From: Paraglaciecola polaris LMG 21857
GTDB taxonomy: Bacteria; Pseudomonadota; Gammaproteobacteria; Enterobacterales; Alteromonadaceae
Direction: 5' to 3'
NCBI RefSeq assembly: GCF_000315055.1
Contig: NZ_BAER01000115.1
Span: 1 to 64,000, forward strand
Length of the DNA: 64,000 nt
Shown here one piece after another: positions 1 through 9,544 of the stretch. Position 1 is the first letter of the stretch. Each line of letters opens with the position of its first letter. The notes below the pieces were generated by a model. That model saw only the letters and a program-made list of their open reading frames with translations. It made no database searches and was not told where the DNA came from. Made by a program: the position numbers and the translations under genes.

Positions 1-1023
1 GATGCGGCTGTTATCGTCAGTGTGACGGATATCGCAGGCAATGAAACCCTGGTTAATGCGACTGTGCCCATTGATGTAACCGCGCCGTTAGTGGTGCTGG
101 ATAAATTGGGCGAGATTGATGTCAATCTAGGACTGCCGGTTATCACGGGTACCTGTAATGAGCCTGTTGGAACACTGGTTACACTGACGTTAACTGATAG
201 CGGTGGTACGGATCACATTTTATCGTCGAGTGTGCAAGCCGGCGGTTTAATATTAGTGGAAGTGCCGCTTGTGCTCGCGCAGGTTATTGAAGGAAATATT
301 GGTATTTCGCTTAGCGTGGCAGACGAGGCTGGCAATACTACCACCACAAATGACACTGGTTTAATCGACGTAACCGCCCCCTTACTTACATTAGATAATT
401 TAGACCTCACGAATTTACTCACTTTAGGCCCGTTATTAACCGGAACCAGCTCTGAACCCGCAGGAACGATAGTTTCTGTGAGTATTTCTGCATTGGGTAT
501 TGTGACCATAGAGACGCAAGCCATAGTACAAGAAGGAGGCGGATTTGGTATTCAATTAGGTTTAGGTTTACCCAGTGTCATTGATATAGAGGCGAGTGTA
601 ACTGACCTTTCTGGTAATACGACGACTGTGCTTAATAATTACAGTCTATTGGGTGGTCTCTTCGATGAATCTCCTGCGCTATCGGCAAAAGCAGCACCAG
701 ACACTATAGAAGCAGATGATAACTTGTTAAGTTTCACGTTGGGCAGTGAGGAAAAAATCGATCTTACTTTTACCCCAGAAACTACACAAGCTGAACCCAT
801 CACCGAAAGCAGTGAGGTATCCTTAGATATGGCTGAACTCATATCCGACCCTGCCGATGAGTTGTTTACTAGCCCGGAAGATACGCAAATCGTAAGTGTG
901 ATTAAGAGTGCGGACACATCTTCCACGCCTGAGTCTGCGACCGAGACACTCAGTGTTTCACTTGCCGATCAGGAACTGATGAAAAGCTTAATTCAAAATA
1001 ATAGTTTGACGATTGATGCTTAA
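1..1023 (+). CDS. C-terminal part of a large Ig-like repeat adhesin/surface protein (5' truncated by window)
   Basis: The frame is open from base 1 without needing a start, so the gene begins outside the window. Two bacterial Ig-like modules are visible, each opening with a DVTAPL motif; the two motifs start about 294 bp (98 codons) apart. A third module end, with S-V-x-D-x-x-G-N-x-T, starts the window. After about base 650 the protein becomes a low-complexity acidic tail and ends in LTIDA. Repeats of this kind followed by an acidic tail are typical of very large biofilm adhesins exported by type I secretion; that assignment is inference. The stop TAA is at 1021-1023 and the gene converges on the xylanase downstream. 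Confidence 0.7.
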   Translation, partial: DAAVIVSVTDIAGNETLVNATVPIDVTAPLVVLDKLGEIDVNLGLPVITGTCNEPVGTLVTLTLTDSGGTDHILSSSVQAGGLILVEVPLVLAQVIEGNIGISLSVADEAGNTTTTNDTGLIDVTAPLLTLDNLDLTNLLTLGPLLTGTSSEPAGTIVSVSISALGIVTIETQAIVQEGGGFGIQLGLGLPSVIDIEASVTDLSGNTTTVLNNYSLLGGLFDESPALSAKAAPDTIEADDNLLSFTLGSEEKIDLTFTPETTQAEPITESSEVSLDMAELISDPADELFTSPEDTQIVSVIKSADTSSTPESATETLSVSLADQELMKSLIQNNSLTIDA

Positions 1024-1108
1024 AACAACTATCTGGGCTTGTTAAATAGCCCCATATCCGCAGGATAAAGGGCTTGTTGACTATTTTATTCGTGACGATA
1101 ACGCGCTA

Positions 1109-2245
1109 TTAACGCTGCAGTGGCATAGCCATTAGCGCATCATATGCGGTTTTAGGCTGATTATTTCGGTCGAATAATAGCGGGTAGTCGGTGCGTCCGC
1201 GCATTGGCCAATTATTACGCCAGCTATTTGCATCATTTACACCCCAAAACGTCACGCGCGAAATAGTCGAGTGATGTTTCAAAAATAAGGCAAAGATTTC
1301 TTTATAGCGCTGGCTTAACGCTTCTTGCTGCGCCTTTGGCAACACATCAGGGTAGGGGTTTAGCGCTTGTTGTAAGGCGAAATCTTGGCTGATATCTGCG
1401 CCTTGCTGTGCGTCATTAGGAAAGGGTAATACGGACACATCTAATTCTGTGATCATGGATTTTATGTCAAGCGTCGTGAATAGCTGAAGCGCATCATCCA
1501 ATTCATTTAAAGCTGGGTGGGTCAATGAATAATGACCCTGTAAGCCAATGCCATGAATTTGTATGCCTTTATCCTGTAGTGAAGCGATTAATTTTGCTGC
1601 ACCTGCACTTTTTTCAGGTTTATATAAGTTGTAATCATTGTAATAAAGCTCAGCATTTGGGTCTGCTTGATGAGCGTAAATAAAGGCCTTTTCAATAAAA
1701 TCGTCGCCGATGATTTGTCGCCATTTAGAATCTCGCAGACTACCGTCTTCGTTTAACGCTTCGTTCACCACGTCCCAGCCTTGTATTTTACCCTTGTATC
1801 TACCCACGACTGTGCTGATGTGTTTTTGCATGCGTGCAAGTAATGCCTCTCGGGTAAGCGTCTGGCCCTGCTCATCTTCAAAGACCCAATCAGGGGTTTG
1901 GCTGTGCCAAACCAACGTATGCCCTACGGTGAACATCCGTTGCGTCACGCCAAAATTAACGTACTGGTCGGCTAATGCGAAATCAAAGGTATTGAGCTTG
2001 GGATGAATGCGTTCCCACTTGAGTTCGTTCTCTGGGGTGACAGTATTGAACTGCTTTTGAATAACGAGATCTGTGTCTTTTTGGGTTTGTGCAGCTTGCT
2101 CGCTATTGATCGCACTGCCGACTAAAAACAGTCCAGCGAAGTGTTCTTTTAAACTATCTGCTAGCGAGTTTGAGCTGCTCATGAGCGAGCAGAGTGCGAA
2201 GGCAATCACACTGTTTTTAGGGAATAAAGTGGCGGGTTTGCACAT
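1109..2245 (-). CDS. Endo-1,4-beta-xylanase, glycoside hydrolase family 10
   Basis: A 378-residue secreted enzyme that hydrolyses internal beta-1,4 bonds in xylan. It is a single GH10 catalytic domain with no carbohydrate-binding module. Visible GH10 landmarks are TPENELKWE near residues 70-78, the WHSQTPDW segment near 113-120, WDVVNEAL with the acid/base Glu near 162, and ITELDV with the nucleophile Glu near 267. The N-terminus is a signal peptide (hydrophobic stretch to about residue 29, SNSLAD). A GAGG-type ribosome site lies about 7 bases before the ATG. It stands alone, divergent from nothing and convergent with the adhesin gene. Red-algal xylans or land-derived hemicellulose are plausible substrates; specificity cannot be read from the sequence. 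Confidence 0.93.
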   Translation of the reverse strand: MCKPATLFPKNSVIAFALCSLMSSSNSLADSLKEHFAGLFLVGSAINSEQAAQTQKDTDLVIQKQFNTVTPENELKWERIHPKLNTFDFALADQYVNFGVTQRMFTVGHTLVWHSQTPDWVFEDEQGQTLTREALLARMQKHISTVVGRYKGKIQGWDVVNEALNEDGSLRDSKWRQIIGDDFIEKAFIYAHQADPNAELYYNDYNLYKPEKSAGAAKLIASLQDKGIQIHGIGLQGHYSLTHPALNELDDALQLFTTLDIKSMITELDVSVLPFPNDAQQGADISQDFALQQALNPYPDVLPKAQQEALSQRYKEIFALFLKHHSTISRVTFWGVNDANSWRNNWPMRGRTDYPLLFDRNNQPKTAYDALMAMPLQR

Positions 2246-2264
2246 AATCGACCTCGTTAATAAT

Positions 2265-2294
2265 ATGTTAATTATTACCTATGCTGCCTGTCAA
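2265..2294 (-). promoter_or_regulatory. Candidate sigma-70 promoter for the GH10 xylanase
   Basis: On the minus strand an exact TTGACA (2289-2294) is followed after 18 bases by TAACAT (2265-2270, four of six consensus positions), about 20 bases before the xylanase ATG. The leader would be very short. No operator-like palindrome was seen beside it. The rest of 2295-2538 holds nothing recognisable apart from a tandem 10-bp duplication at 2481-2500. Confidence 0.4.
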
Positions 2295-2538
2295 ACACGC
2301 ATATAACGATTACGTTTTTTGCTATCAGTCCTCCGTTATTTATTGCTTTGCTGGTATCAAACTTTGCATTTTTGCGCTCACATTCACCACATCCCTGACG
2401 TTACATGAGCAACTGTTGAACAAGTTTGCTCGTAAAACCAGCAAGAAGGGAGGGTGGTAAGGCCACACTACTTTGGGCGGTGAAATACCCTGAAATACCC
2501 TGAGTAATCAACATCTTTCAGCAGGGGTAGTAACCTCG

Positions 2539-3972
2539 TTAACCGATCGCCAATATACGTCTGAGTTCGTCGCCCAGTAAGCCGGGTAATATACCTAGCA
2601 GCAATAATCCTGCGGTAATGACGCCAATCCACATTTTACTCAAGTACGCCCCAGATGTTTGCTGGATATCCCTTTGCAAAGGAGCGAATAAGGTGAAAAT
2701 CACCCGCAAGTAATAATACAAACCTACGGCACTGCCCACTAACATGGCGGTTACTAGCCACCAAGCGGAAAGCTTTACCGCTAGGGTCAGTAAATAGAAC
2801 TTGCCGATAAAGCCTATGGTGATCGGCATGCCGGCAAGTGATAAGAAGGCCAGCGTCATGACACTAGCGAGCCAGGGGTGCTGCCAGAATAAACCTTGTA
2901 ACTGCGGAAGGTCATCCAGATCCTGTTGCTCATCAAGTTTAGAAAGCAAAGTCAGTACGGCAAATATTAAGATTGAGGCCACCAAATACGCCAGCAGGTA
3001 ATAACTTGCCCCTTCTAATACCAGACTATGATCTATGCCCATAGCGATCACGCCAGCGACCAACACATATCCCATATGAGCAATAGCAGAGTAGGCCATT
3101 AAACGTTTCAGACTGCGTTGTTGTAATGCTAACCAATTCCCCAGCAACATGCTGGCAATTGCCATCCAGCTAAGCATACGCACCATATCAGCTTCAAATT
3201 CTGGGGGGATTAAGAGTATTAACTTGATAAACAAGGCGAATACCGCAGCTTTGGATAAACTGGTCAGCAGCAGAGTTGAGTTAACAGGGGCGCCTTGATA
3301 AACATCTGGGGTCCAGAAGTGCAGCGGAACCAGTGATAGCTTAAATGCAAGCCCGGCCACGACCAAAACAAAGCCGCTTTTTGCCACCAGTTGCATGGGA
3401 GATGACAACATCTGTGTCAACAATAGCTGGCCACTAGTGGCATACAATAAGGCAAAACCCAGCAACAATAGGCTGGTTGCGGCACCAGAGAGCAAGAGGT
3501 ACTTCATGGCGCCTTCGAGGGCAAGCTTACGCTCACGGTTGTAAGCGAGCATAGCCAACATCGACAAACTCATCAGTTCGATACTTAAAATGACGCTGGC
3601 CACGTGTCTAGACATGACCAATAATATGCTGCCTAAGCAAGATAATAGCAGCAATATGTAAAATTCTTCTGCCACCTCTTTACTGTTTTTGCCCATGTAT
3701 GGGCCCTGTAATAGAGCCACTGAAATGGCCACCATTAACAATAATAAACTAAAAAATCCGCCTATGGGTTCGTGTTCGAATAATAAGGTGATTGTGCGCA
3801 TATCTGTTGGGTATTGGCGAATTAATGCTCCCAGTGCCAAGGTTAAGGTCAGCACGGTCAAACCTTGGGCTAACACATTGTTGCGCTGCCAAGCGGCCTG
3901 TAACATTAAGGTCAGCACACCGACACAAATTATCAGAACCGGCAGCAGTAACCATAATTCCTGTAAGCTCAT
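2539..3972 (-). CDS. nuoN: NADH-quinone oxidoreductase subunit N
   Basis: Last gene of the complex I operon. The 477-residue protein is an antiporter-like membrane subunit (Proton_antipo_M family) with about 14 hydrophobic helices, close to the E. coli length of 485. The PLHFWTPDVYQGAP segment around residue 220 is the conserved TM7/TM8 region of NuoN. It forms one of the three proton-translocating channels in the membrane arm. It overlaps the end of nuoM by 4 bases (ATGA-type), so translation is probably coupled. No convincing hairpin terminator was seen in the 290 bases after its stop. Confidence 0.96.
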   Translation of the reverse strand: MSLQELWLLLPVLIICVGVLTLMLQAAWQRNNVLAQGLTVLTLTLALGALIRQYPTDMRTITLLFEHEPIGGFFSLLLLMVAISVALLQGPYMGKNSKEVAEEFYILLLLSCLGSILLVMSRHVASVILSIELMSLSMLAMLAYNRERKLALEGAMKYLLLSGAATSLLLLGFALLYATSGQLLLTQMLSSPMQLVAKSGFVLVVAGLAFKLSLVPLHFWTPDVYQGAPVNSTLLLTSLSKAAVFALFIKLILLIPPEFEADMVRMLSWMAIASMLLGNWLALQQRSLKRLMAYSAIAHMGYVLVAGVIAMGIDHSLVLEGASYYLLAYLVASILIFAVLTLLSKLDEQQDLDDLPQLQGLFWQHPWLASVMTLAFLSLAGMPITIGFIGKFYLLTLAVKLSAWWLVTAMLVGSAVGLYYYLRVIFTLFAPLQRDIQQTSGAYLSKMWIGVITAGLLLLGILPGLLGDELRRILAIG

Positions 3973-5420
3973 GGCCGATGCTCCTTGGCTATCTCTAGCA
4001 AGTTATTTAAGGTGTCTGCGCTTAACTCCAGTAATATGTGTGGCTGCAATCCGAAGTAGAATAAGGCCAATATCAATAAGCTGGTGTAAACCACCTCCCG
4101 CCCATGCAGATCGCTGATGTCGGTATTCATCGGGCCTTGAAAAGCGCGCTGGAATAAATGCAGACCGTACACGGCGGACCAGATTATGCCTAATGCCGCT
4201 ACTATAGTGTGAGTAGGGAACGTCTGATAACTTCCCAATAGGGTAAGGAGTTCGCCATTAAAGTTAGCCAAGCCCGGCATACCAATCCCTGCCATCACAA
4301 AAATGAGTGTCACGGTAGCCATCTTAGGTGCATTAGCCCACATGCCGCCCATGTCGCCAAGTTCACGACTGTGAATACGATGCTGAATTATTCCCGCCAT
4401 ACTAAACAGGGCCGCACTGCTGATACCATGGGCAACAATTGTTAATATTGCGCCTTGAAATGCCACTTCACGCCAACTGAATAACGCCAGCAATACAAAT
4501 CCCATATGGCTGATACTAGAATAGGCAACCAAACGCTTGAAATCAGTTTGGCTGTACGCCATTAACGCGCCATATATGATGCTCAATACCCCGAGTGTGA
4601 CGGCTATAGGGGCGAATTGCATACTTGCATCGGGGAACAGTGGCAAGACGATACGGATCAGCCCATAGGCTCCTGTTTTCAGTAAAATACCCGCTAACAA
4701 CACGCTGCCCGCAGTGGGGGCCTGGGTATGCGCATCGGGTAGCCAACTATGCAAGGGCACCATAGGTAACTTCACGGCAAAGGCAATGAAAAAACCGAGC
4801 ATCAGCCACCACTCCAGAACACTGTCTAAAGACAGGTTAGCTAATGCTGAAAGGCTGAAGCTCAGCTGGCCGGTTTGGGTTTGGTGCTCAAGTGCCAGGG
4901 CAATTATGGCTACCAACATCAGCAAACTACTGGCCTGGGTGAAGATAAAAAATTTGATGGCCGCGTAGCGCCGATTTTCATTGCCCCAGATCAAGATCAA
5001 GGCTGTCATGGGCAGTAGCATCACTTCCCAAAACAAGAAGAATAAGAAAAGATCGGCGGCTAAAAATACCCCTATTATCCCCGCAATACTAAACATTAGA
5101 TTGAAGTGGAAAAAGCCTTGATGCAGCGTAATGTCGCGCCAAGATACCGCCAGCGCGAGTATGGCCAAGCCTATGGTCAATACCACCATCAACAGGGCAA
5201 GGCCGTCAAACCATAAGGCAAAATGAATATTAAAACGGGCAAACCAATCCCAACTTAGGGTGCTTTCGCCCAAACTACCCAAATATAATACGAGTAATAA
5301 CATGCCGATTAAACCACTCAAGGTGATCCAGTTCCCCGCTCCCTGAAAGCGCTTTTCGACGGTCCATGCTAAGGCACCACATAATAACGGAAGCCAAATA
5401 AGCCAACTTAACGCCACCAT
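3969..5420 (-). CDS. nuoM: NADH-quinone oxidoreductase subunit M
   Basis: Membrane-arm antiporter-like subunit of complex I, 483 residues with the start chosen here (MVALSWLIWLP). A longer frame extends upstream to 5474, but the ATG at 5418-5420 has a clear AGGAGG about 6 bases ahead, embedded in the end of nuoL, and gives the N-terminus expected for NuoM. Family signatures include FFLFWEVMLLPM near residue 130 with the conserved Glu of TM5 and KLPMVPLHSWLPDAH with the key Lys near residue 220. It overlaps the nuoL stop (5408-5410) by 13 bases and nuoN by 4. Confidence 0.96.
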   Translation of the reverse strand: MVALSWLIWLPLLCGALAWTVEKRFQGAGNWITLSGLIGMLLLVLYLGSLGESTLSWDWFARFNIHFALWFDGLALLMVVLTIGLAILALAVSWRDITLHQGFFHFNLMFSIAGIIGVFLAADLFLFFLFWEVMLLPMTALILIWGNENRRYAAIKFFIFTQASSLLMLVAIIALALEHQTQTGQLSFSLSALANLSLDSVLEWWLMLGFFIAFAVKLPMVPLHSWLPDAHTQAPTAGSVLLAGILLKTGAYGLIRIVLPLFPDASMQFAPIAVTLGVLSIIYGALMAYSQTDFKRLVAYSSISHMGFVLLALFSWREVAFQGAILTIVAHGISSAALFSMAGIIQHRIHSRELGDMGGMWANAPKMATVTLIFVMAGIGMPGLANFNGELLTLLGSYQTFPTHTIVAALGIIWSAVYGLHLFQRAFQGPMNTDISDLHGREVVYTSLLILALFYFGLQPHILLELSADTLNNLLEIAKEHRP

Positions 5421-7228
5421 ATTAGCCCTCCTAACATTAGGACACAGCCCGCCAACGTGCCGTACAAATACCAACGTAATTTGCCGTTTTGACTGGTGAC
5501 CAATACGGCATTTAGGCGAAAGTTTAACCAGGCGACGAAACGATAGAAGTGATCGATGACATCGGATTTATTTAGCCTCGCAAACAGCCGCAAGGGTTGG
5601 GTGAAAAGACGATTGTATAGCCAGTCAAAGCCTAAACCGTCTCGGCAAAAGCGGGTCATTGTGCCGTCAACCTGCCGAGGGGTTGTGCGCGGGAAGTATA
5701 ATACCCAGGCAACAACGAAGCCGAACGCCGACACGGCAACTGGCATCCATTCAATCCACAGGGTGACATGGGGATGGGCTGCTTGCGCAAATACCCGGCT
5801 AAAATCCAACGTGATAAAGCCGCCCACAACTGCCAATACAAATAGTGGCAGCAAAGGCAATACAAAGTGGCTAGCGGGGCTGAAATCTCTTTCTTCTACA
5901 TGCTGGCTCGCTGGGCCAAAGCAAACGATAAATAATAAACGGAAACTGTATAAACTGGTGAGAAAAGCACCCAGTACGCCCAAGCTCCAGAATACGGGGC
6001 CTGCGGTATGGGCTTGCCAAGTGGCAGCCAAAATGGCTTCTTTGCTGAAAAAGCCGGACGTGCCCGGGAAGGCAACCAGCGCCAACAGACCGATTAATAA
6101 AAATGTCGAGGTGAGTGGCAGGCTGCGAAACAAGCCCCCCATTTTATAGATGTTCTGCTGGTGATGTAATTTTACTATTATGCTACCTGCGGTTAAAAAC
6201 AACAGCGCTTTAAAAAAAGCATGGGTCATCAAATGGAAAATAGCACTGTCGAATGCCAATGCCCCTAAACCGAGAAACATATAGCCAATTTGGCTCATGG
6301 TTGAATAGGCCAATACACGCTTGATATCTGATTGAAATAAGGCGGCAATCCCTGCCAATACCAGTGTCAGTGCGCCAATCCAAGCAACTAAGGTTAATAT
6401 GCCTTCGACTTGTAAAAATAGCGGATGCAGTCTGGCAATGAGATACACGCCAGCGGTCACCATAGTTGCCGCGTGTATAAGTGCGCTAACTGGGGGAGGG
6501 CCGGCCATGGCATCGGGTAACCAGGTTTGCAGCGGCAGCTGAGCTGACTTGCCTACCGCGCCACCAACCAGCAATAAACAGGCTAACCAAAGTGTGTGTT
6601 GCGCCACGGGAACCGGCGAGCTCAGGATGGTCGCAATATGTAAACTGCCAAATTCAGTAAACAATATGAGCAAACCCAGCATCATAGCGGTATCGCCCAC
6701 GCGGGTGACGATAAACGCTTTTTTGGCTGCCTTGACGTTATTGGGATCGTGTTGCCAAAAGCCGATTAGCAAAAAGCTGCATAAACCAACACCTTCCCAG
6801 CCTAGATACAAGAGTACTAGGCTGTCCCCTAATACCAAAATCAACATGGCGAACACAAACAAGTTCATATACACAAAGAAGCGTTGTATGTCTTTATCGT
6901 CATACATGTAAGCGGCAGCGTACCAATGGATCATCCACCCGACACCCGTAATGACCCCTGTCATAACCAACGACAGTTGATCTAGTTGCAACGCAGCATT
7001 AATTGGGGCGTTGGCAATAGGCAGCCAGTTAAATAATACTTGGTGAAATACGGGTTCACCTGAGGCGACAAAAGCCAAACCGATAAACAGACTGAGCAAT
7101 GCAGCTAAACCTATTGAGCCCACTCCCAGTATGGCTACGACAAAGGGCGATAGCCGGCCAGCGGTCAACAATAAAACCAAAGCTGACGCAAGGGGCAACA
7201 CAGGGACAAGGAATAACAGATCTTGCAT
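5408..7228 (-). CDS. nuoL: NADH-quinone oxidoreductase subunit L
   Basis: The distal membrane subunit of complex I, 606 residues (E. coli 613). It carries the Proton_antipo_N domain, then the Proton_antipo_M domain with the FLGWEGVGLCSFLLIGFW segment near residue 142, KSAQLPLQTWLPDAMAGP near 228 and HAATMVTAGVYL near 252. The long amphipathic lateral helix and final TM helix expected at the C-terminus are present. Proton pumping through this antiporter-like subunit is established for the family. It starts 6 bases after the nuoK stop and overlaps nuoM. Confidence 0.97.
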   Translation of the reverse strand: MQDLLFLVPVLPLASALVLLLTAGRLSPFVVAILGVGSIGLAALLSLFIGLAFVASGEPVFHQVLFNWLPIANAPINAALQLDQLSLVMTGVITGVGWMIHWYAAAYMYDDKDIQRFFVYMNLFVFAMLILVLGDSLVLLYLGWEGVGLCSFLLIGFWQHDPNNVKAAKKAFIVTRVGDTAMMLGLLILFTEFGSLHIATILSSPVPVAQHTLWLACLLLVGGAVGKSAQLPLQTWLPDAMAGPPPVSALIHAATMVTAGVYLIARLHPLFLQVEGILTLVAWIGALTLVLAGIAALFQSDIKRVLAYSTMSQIGYMFLGLGALAFDSAIFHLMTHAFFKALLFLTAGSIIVKLHHQQNIYKMGGLFRSLPLTSTFLLIGLLALVAFPGTSGFFSKEAILAATWQAHTAGPVFWSLGVLGAFLTSLYSFRLLFIVCFGPASQHVEERDFSPASHFVLPLLPLFVLAVVGGFITLDFSRVFAQAAHPHVTLWIEWMPVAVSAFGFVVAWVLYFPRTTPRQVDGTMTRFCRDGLGFDWLYNRLFTQPLRLFARLNKSDVIDHFYRFVAWLNFRLNAVLVTSQNGKLRWYLYGTLAGCVLMLGGLIWWR

Positions 7229-7234
7229 GTCTAT

Positions 7235-7540
7235 TTAACCCCTCAACTCGTCTAGTTTATCAATGTTCAAGTCGCTGACATGAGCCCGCAGACGGATAAG
7301 CAATGCCAGACCGAGTCCCACCTCTGCAGCGGCGACAGTGATGATCAATATATAGATAATTTGCCCGTCAGCTTGCTGCCATAGACTGCCAGCCAGAATA
7401 AAAGCCAGAGCGGCGGCGTTGAGCATGATTTCCATGGACATCAGCATAAAAAGGGTGTTTTTACGCGCTAATAAGCCAATTAAGCCTATGGCCCAGAGTA
7501 AGGCTACCAGCACAAAACCGTGTTCAATCGGAACCGTCAT
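7235..7540 (-). CDS. nuoK: NADH-quinone oxidoreductase subunit K
   Basis: Small three-helix membrane subunit of complex I, 101 residues, matching the family length of about 100. The two conserved membrane glutamates are visible: SMEIMLNA (Glu 37) and AAAEVGLG (Glu 73), which belong to the E-channel coupling quinone reduction to proton transfer. Its ATG overlaps the nuoJ stop by 4 bases. Confidence 0.97.
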   Translation of the reverse strand: MTVPIEHGFVLVALLWAIGLIGLLARKNTLFMLMSMEIMLNAAALAFILAGSLWQQADGQIIYILIITVAAAEVGLGLALLIRLRAHVSDLNIDKLDELRG

Positions 7541-8076
7541 GGTTGGTTCACCTCTTTATTTACTGGCTTGTGGGGCAGGGCTTTGGCAAGATGATAGCCT
7601 CCTACTAAGCCAGCCAGCAGCAAAAAAGAAGCAATTTCAACGGCCAGCAAATAAGGGCCAAACAACAAGCTGCCCACCGCTTTCGCGTCGATTAATGTGA
7701 CCTGGCTCTCGGTAGATGTCCAGGCAGGTTGCGACTGTAAAATGAACAGCACTTCAACTAACAAGACCGTCACCAACAAGCTGGGGCCCAGCCAACTTTG
7801 CCAGCTTAGCCATTGGCTTTCCCGCTCGATGTCCTGTTGGTTAATGTTGAACATCATCACAGCAAAGACAAAGAGCACCATGATCGCCCCTGCATAGACA
7901 ATGATTTGCAGGGCCGCAGCAAAAGGCGCACCCAGCAGATAAAAACAAAGGGCTAGGGCTAATAAACTGACGATTAGATATAGCAGGGCATGCACAGCGT
8001 TTTTTTGGGTGATCACGCAAAAACTGGCAAGCAGCGCTATGCTGGCGCTAACATAAAATAACCCTAGGCTATTCAT
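7537..8076 (-). CDS. nuoJ: NADH-quinone oxidoreductase subunit J
   Basis: A 179-residue membrane subunit with five predicted helices. The [18 protein letters not shown] segment near residues 58-75 is the TM3 region, with its pi-bulge, that is conserved in NuoJ. It sits next to NuoK and NuoH in the complex and helps transmit conformational coupling. It overlaps both neighbours by 4 bases (nuoI before, nuoK after). Confidence 0.97.
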   Translation of the reverse strand: MNSLGLFYVSASIALLASFCVITQKNAVHALLYLIVSLLALALCFYLLGAPFAAALQIIVYAGAIMVLFVFAVMMFNINQQDIERESQWLSWQSWLGPSLLVTVLLVEVLFILQSQPAWTSTESQVTLIDAKAVGSLLFGPYLLAVEIASFLLLAGLVGGYHLAKALPHKPVNKEVNQP

Positions 8077-8588
8077 GGCAATAAGCTCCTTATGTCCACC
8101 GGTGGTTTTTCGTTATCTGCTTGCCCTTTGCCCTTGTCTTTTATACTGATCCCAGCTTTGTGATAAAAGTTGTACTCAGGGTACTTACCCACACCATCAA
8201 TCAATAAATGTTCTTTCTCATACACCATGTTCTGCCTGTCATATTCAGCCATTTCCACATCAGGGGTCAGTTGAATGGCATACGTTGGGCAGGCCTCTTC
8301 ACATAAACCGCACATGATGCAGCGAGAGAAATTAATACGGAAAAAATCTGCACGCCAACGACCATGCTGGTCTTCGGTTTTTTGCAGTGAAATGCAATCT
8401 ACCGGGCACGCTACCGCGCATAAATTGCAGGCAACGCAGCGCTCTTCACCGTCTGGATCTCGGGTCAACACGATACGCCCTCGATAGCGGGGCGCTAAGT
8501 AGGGCTTTTGCTCCGGGTATTGCACGGTATCGGTGCGATCAAATAGGTGTTTAAATACAGTCCACAAGGTTCTTATTTGGCTATACAT
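8073..8588 (-). CDS. nuoI: NADH-quinone oxidoreductase subunit I (2x 4Fe-4S ferredoxin-like)
   Basis: Peripheral-arm subunit that carries clusters N6a and N6b and passes electrons to NuoB. Two ferredoxin motifs are visible: [12 protein letters not shown] and [12 protein letters not shown]. The start is placed at the ATG at 8586-8588 (MYSQIRTLW, 171 aa), preceded by GGGGAG about 10 bases upstream. A GTG at 8604-8606 would add six residues and overlap nuoH by 16 bases; it is less likely but would bring the protein nearer to the E. coli length of 180. Confidence 0.96.
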   Translation of the reverse strand: MYSQIRTLWTVFKHLFDRTDTVQYPEQKPYLAPRYRGRIVLTRDPDGEERCVACNLCAVACPVDCISLQKTEDQHGRWRADFFRINFSRCIMCGLCEEACPTYAIQLTPDVEMAEYDRQNMVYEKEHLLIDGVGKYPEYNFYHKAGISIKDKGKGQADNEKPPVDIRSLLP

Positions 8589-8590
8589 AA

Positions 8591-9544
8591 CTAAAAATCT
8601 CCCCACAGTTTGACAAATGCGGTGGCGACCAGATTAAGCAGAGCGAGAGGTAATATCCACTTCCAGCCCAATTCCAATAACTGATCAAATCGTGGCCGAG
8701 GTAGCGCCGCTCTTAGCAATACAAAGAAACAAATTAAGCTCAAGGTTTTTAGCAAAAACCACACAATCGGTGGTAACCAAGGACCCAACCAGCCGCCTAA
8801 AAAAACGGTGGTGATCATCATGGATATCAGCATCATGCCCAAATATTCACCGAGGAAAAAAAGCGCAAATTTAATGCCTGAATACTCGGTGTGAAAACCG
8901 GCTGTCAGCTCAGTTTCTGCCTCAGGTAAATCAAATGGCAGACGATGACTTTCGGCTATACCAGCAATCATGAAGATCACAAAGCCGAGAAACTGCGGAA
9001 TGACATACCACATATTCTGTTGGGCTAACACAATGTCACTGAGTTTAAAACTGCCACTTAAGATGACGACCCCAAGCAGGGACACCCCCATAAAAACTTC
9101 GTAGCTGATCGTTTGGGCCGCCGCGCGCATCCCCCCTAACAACGCATACTTATTGTTGGATGCCCAACCAGCCAGCACGACTGAATACACCGCCATTGAG
9201 GTCATTGCCAGAAAGAACAGCAAGCCTATATTGCTGTCTGACACCATTAAGTTTGGACTCATAGGCACCACAGCGAAACTCATTAACACCGCCAATGCAC
9301 CAATCAAGGGTGCTAAAACAAAAACAGGGCGATCGGCGAAAGGTGGGATCCAGTCATGCTTGAACAAAATCTTTATCAAATCAGCGAGAGACTGCAAGAT
9401 ACCAAAATAGCCCACCCGATTAGGGCCGTAACGCTGTTGGAAAAAGCCCAGCAAACGCCTTTCAAACCACACTAACATAGCGGCAGTTGGCACCAATATG
9501 GCGACCATAGCAGCAATCATTAGCACGAGATCTAAGGTTGGCAT
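8591..9544 (-). CDS. nuoH: NADH-quinone oxidoreductase subunit H
   Basis: A 317-residue membrane subunit (E. coli 325) at the junction of the two arms; it forms much of the quinone chamber. Conserved family segments are [18 protein letters not shown] near the N-terminus, and [20 protein letters not shown] near residue 217, with the acidic loop that couples quinone chemistry to proton movement. It overlaps the nuoG stop by one base. Confidence 0.97.
   Translation of the reverse strand: MPTLDLVLMIAAMVAILVPTAAMLVWFERRLLGFFQQRYGPNRVGYFGILQSLADLIKILFKHDWIPPFADRPVFVLAPLIGALAVLMSFAVVPMSPNLMVSDSNIGLLFFLAMTSMAVYSVVLAGWASNNKYALLGGMRAAAQTISYEVFMGVSLLGVVILSGSFKLSDIVLAQQNMWYVIPQFLGFVIFMIAGIAESHRLPFDLPEAETELTAGFHTEYSGIKFALFFLGEYLGMMLISMMITTVFLGGWLGPWLPPIVWFLLKTLSLICFFVLLRAALPRPRFDQLLELGWKWILPLALLNLVATAFVKLWGDF

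Noticed and set aside
1033-1078. Direct repeat GGGCTTGTT (1033 and 1070) after the adhesin gene
   Set aside because: Nine bases only and does not form a convincing hairpin terminator.
2481-2500. Exact tandem duplication of TGAAATACCC
   Set aside because: Only two 10-bp copies; probably slippage, with no sign of function.
5421-5474. N-terminal extension of nuoM
   Set aside because: Lies inside nuoL, lacks family similarity, and the ATG at 5420 has a strong AGGAGG.
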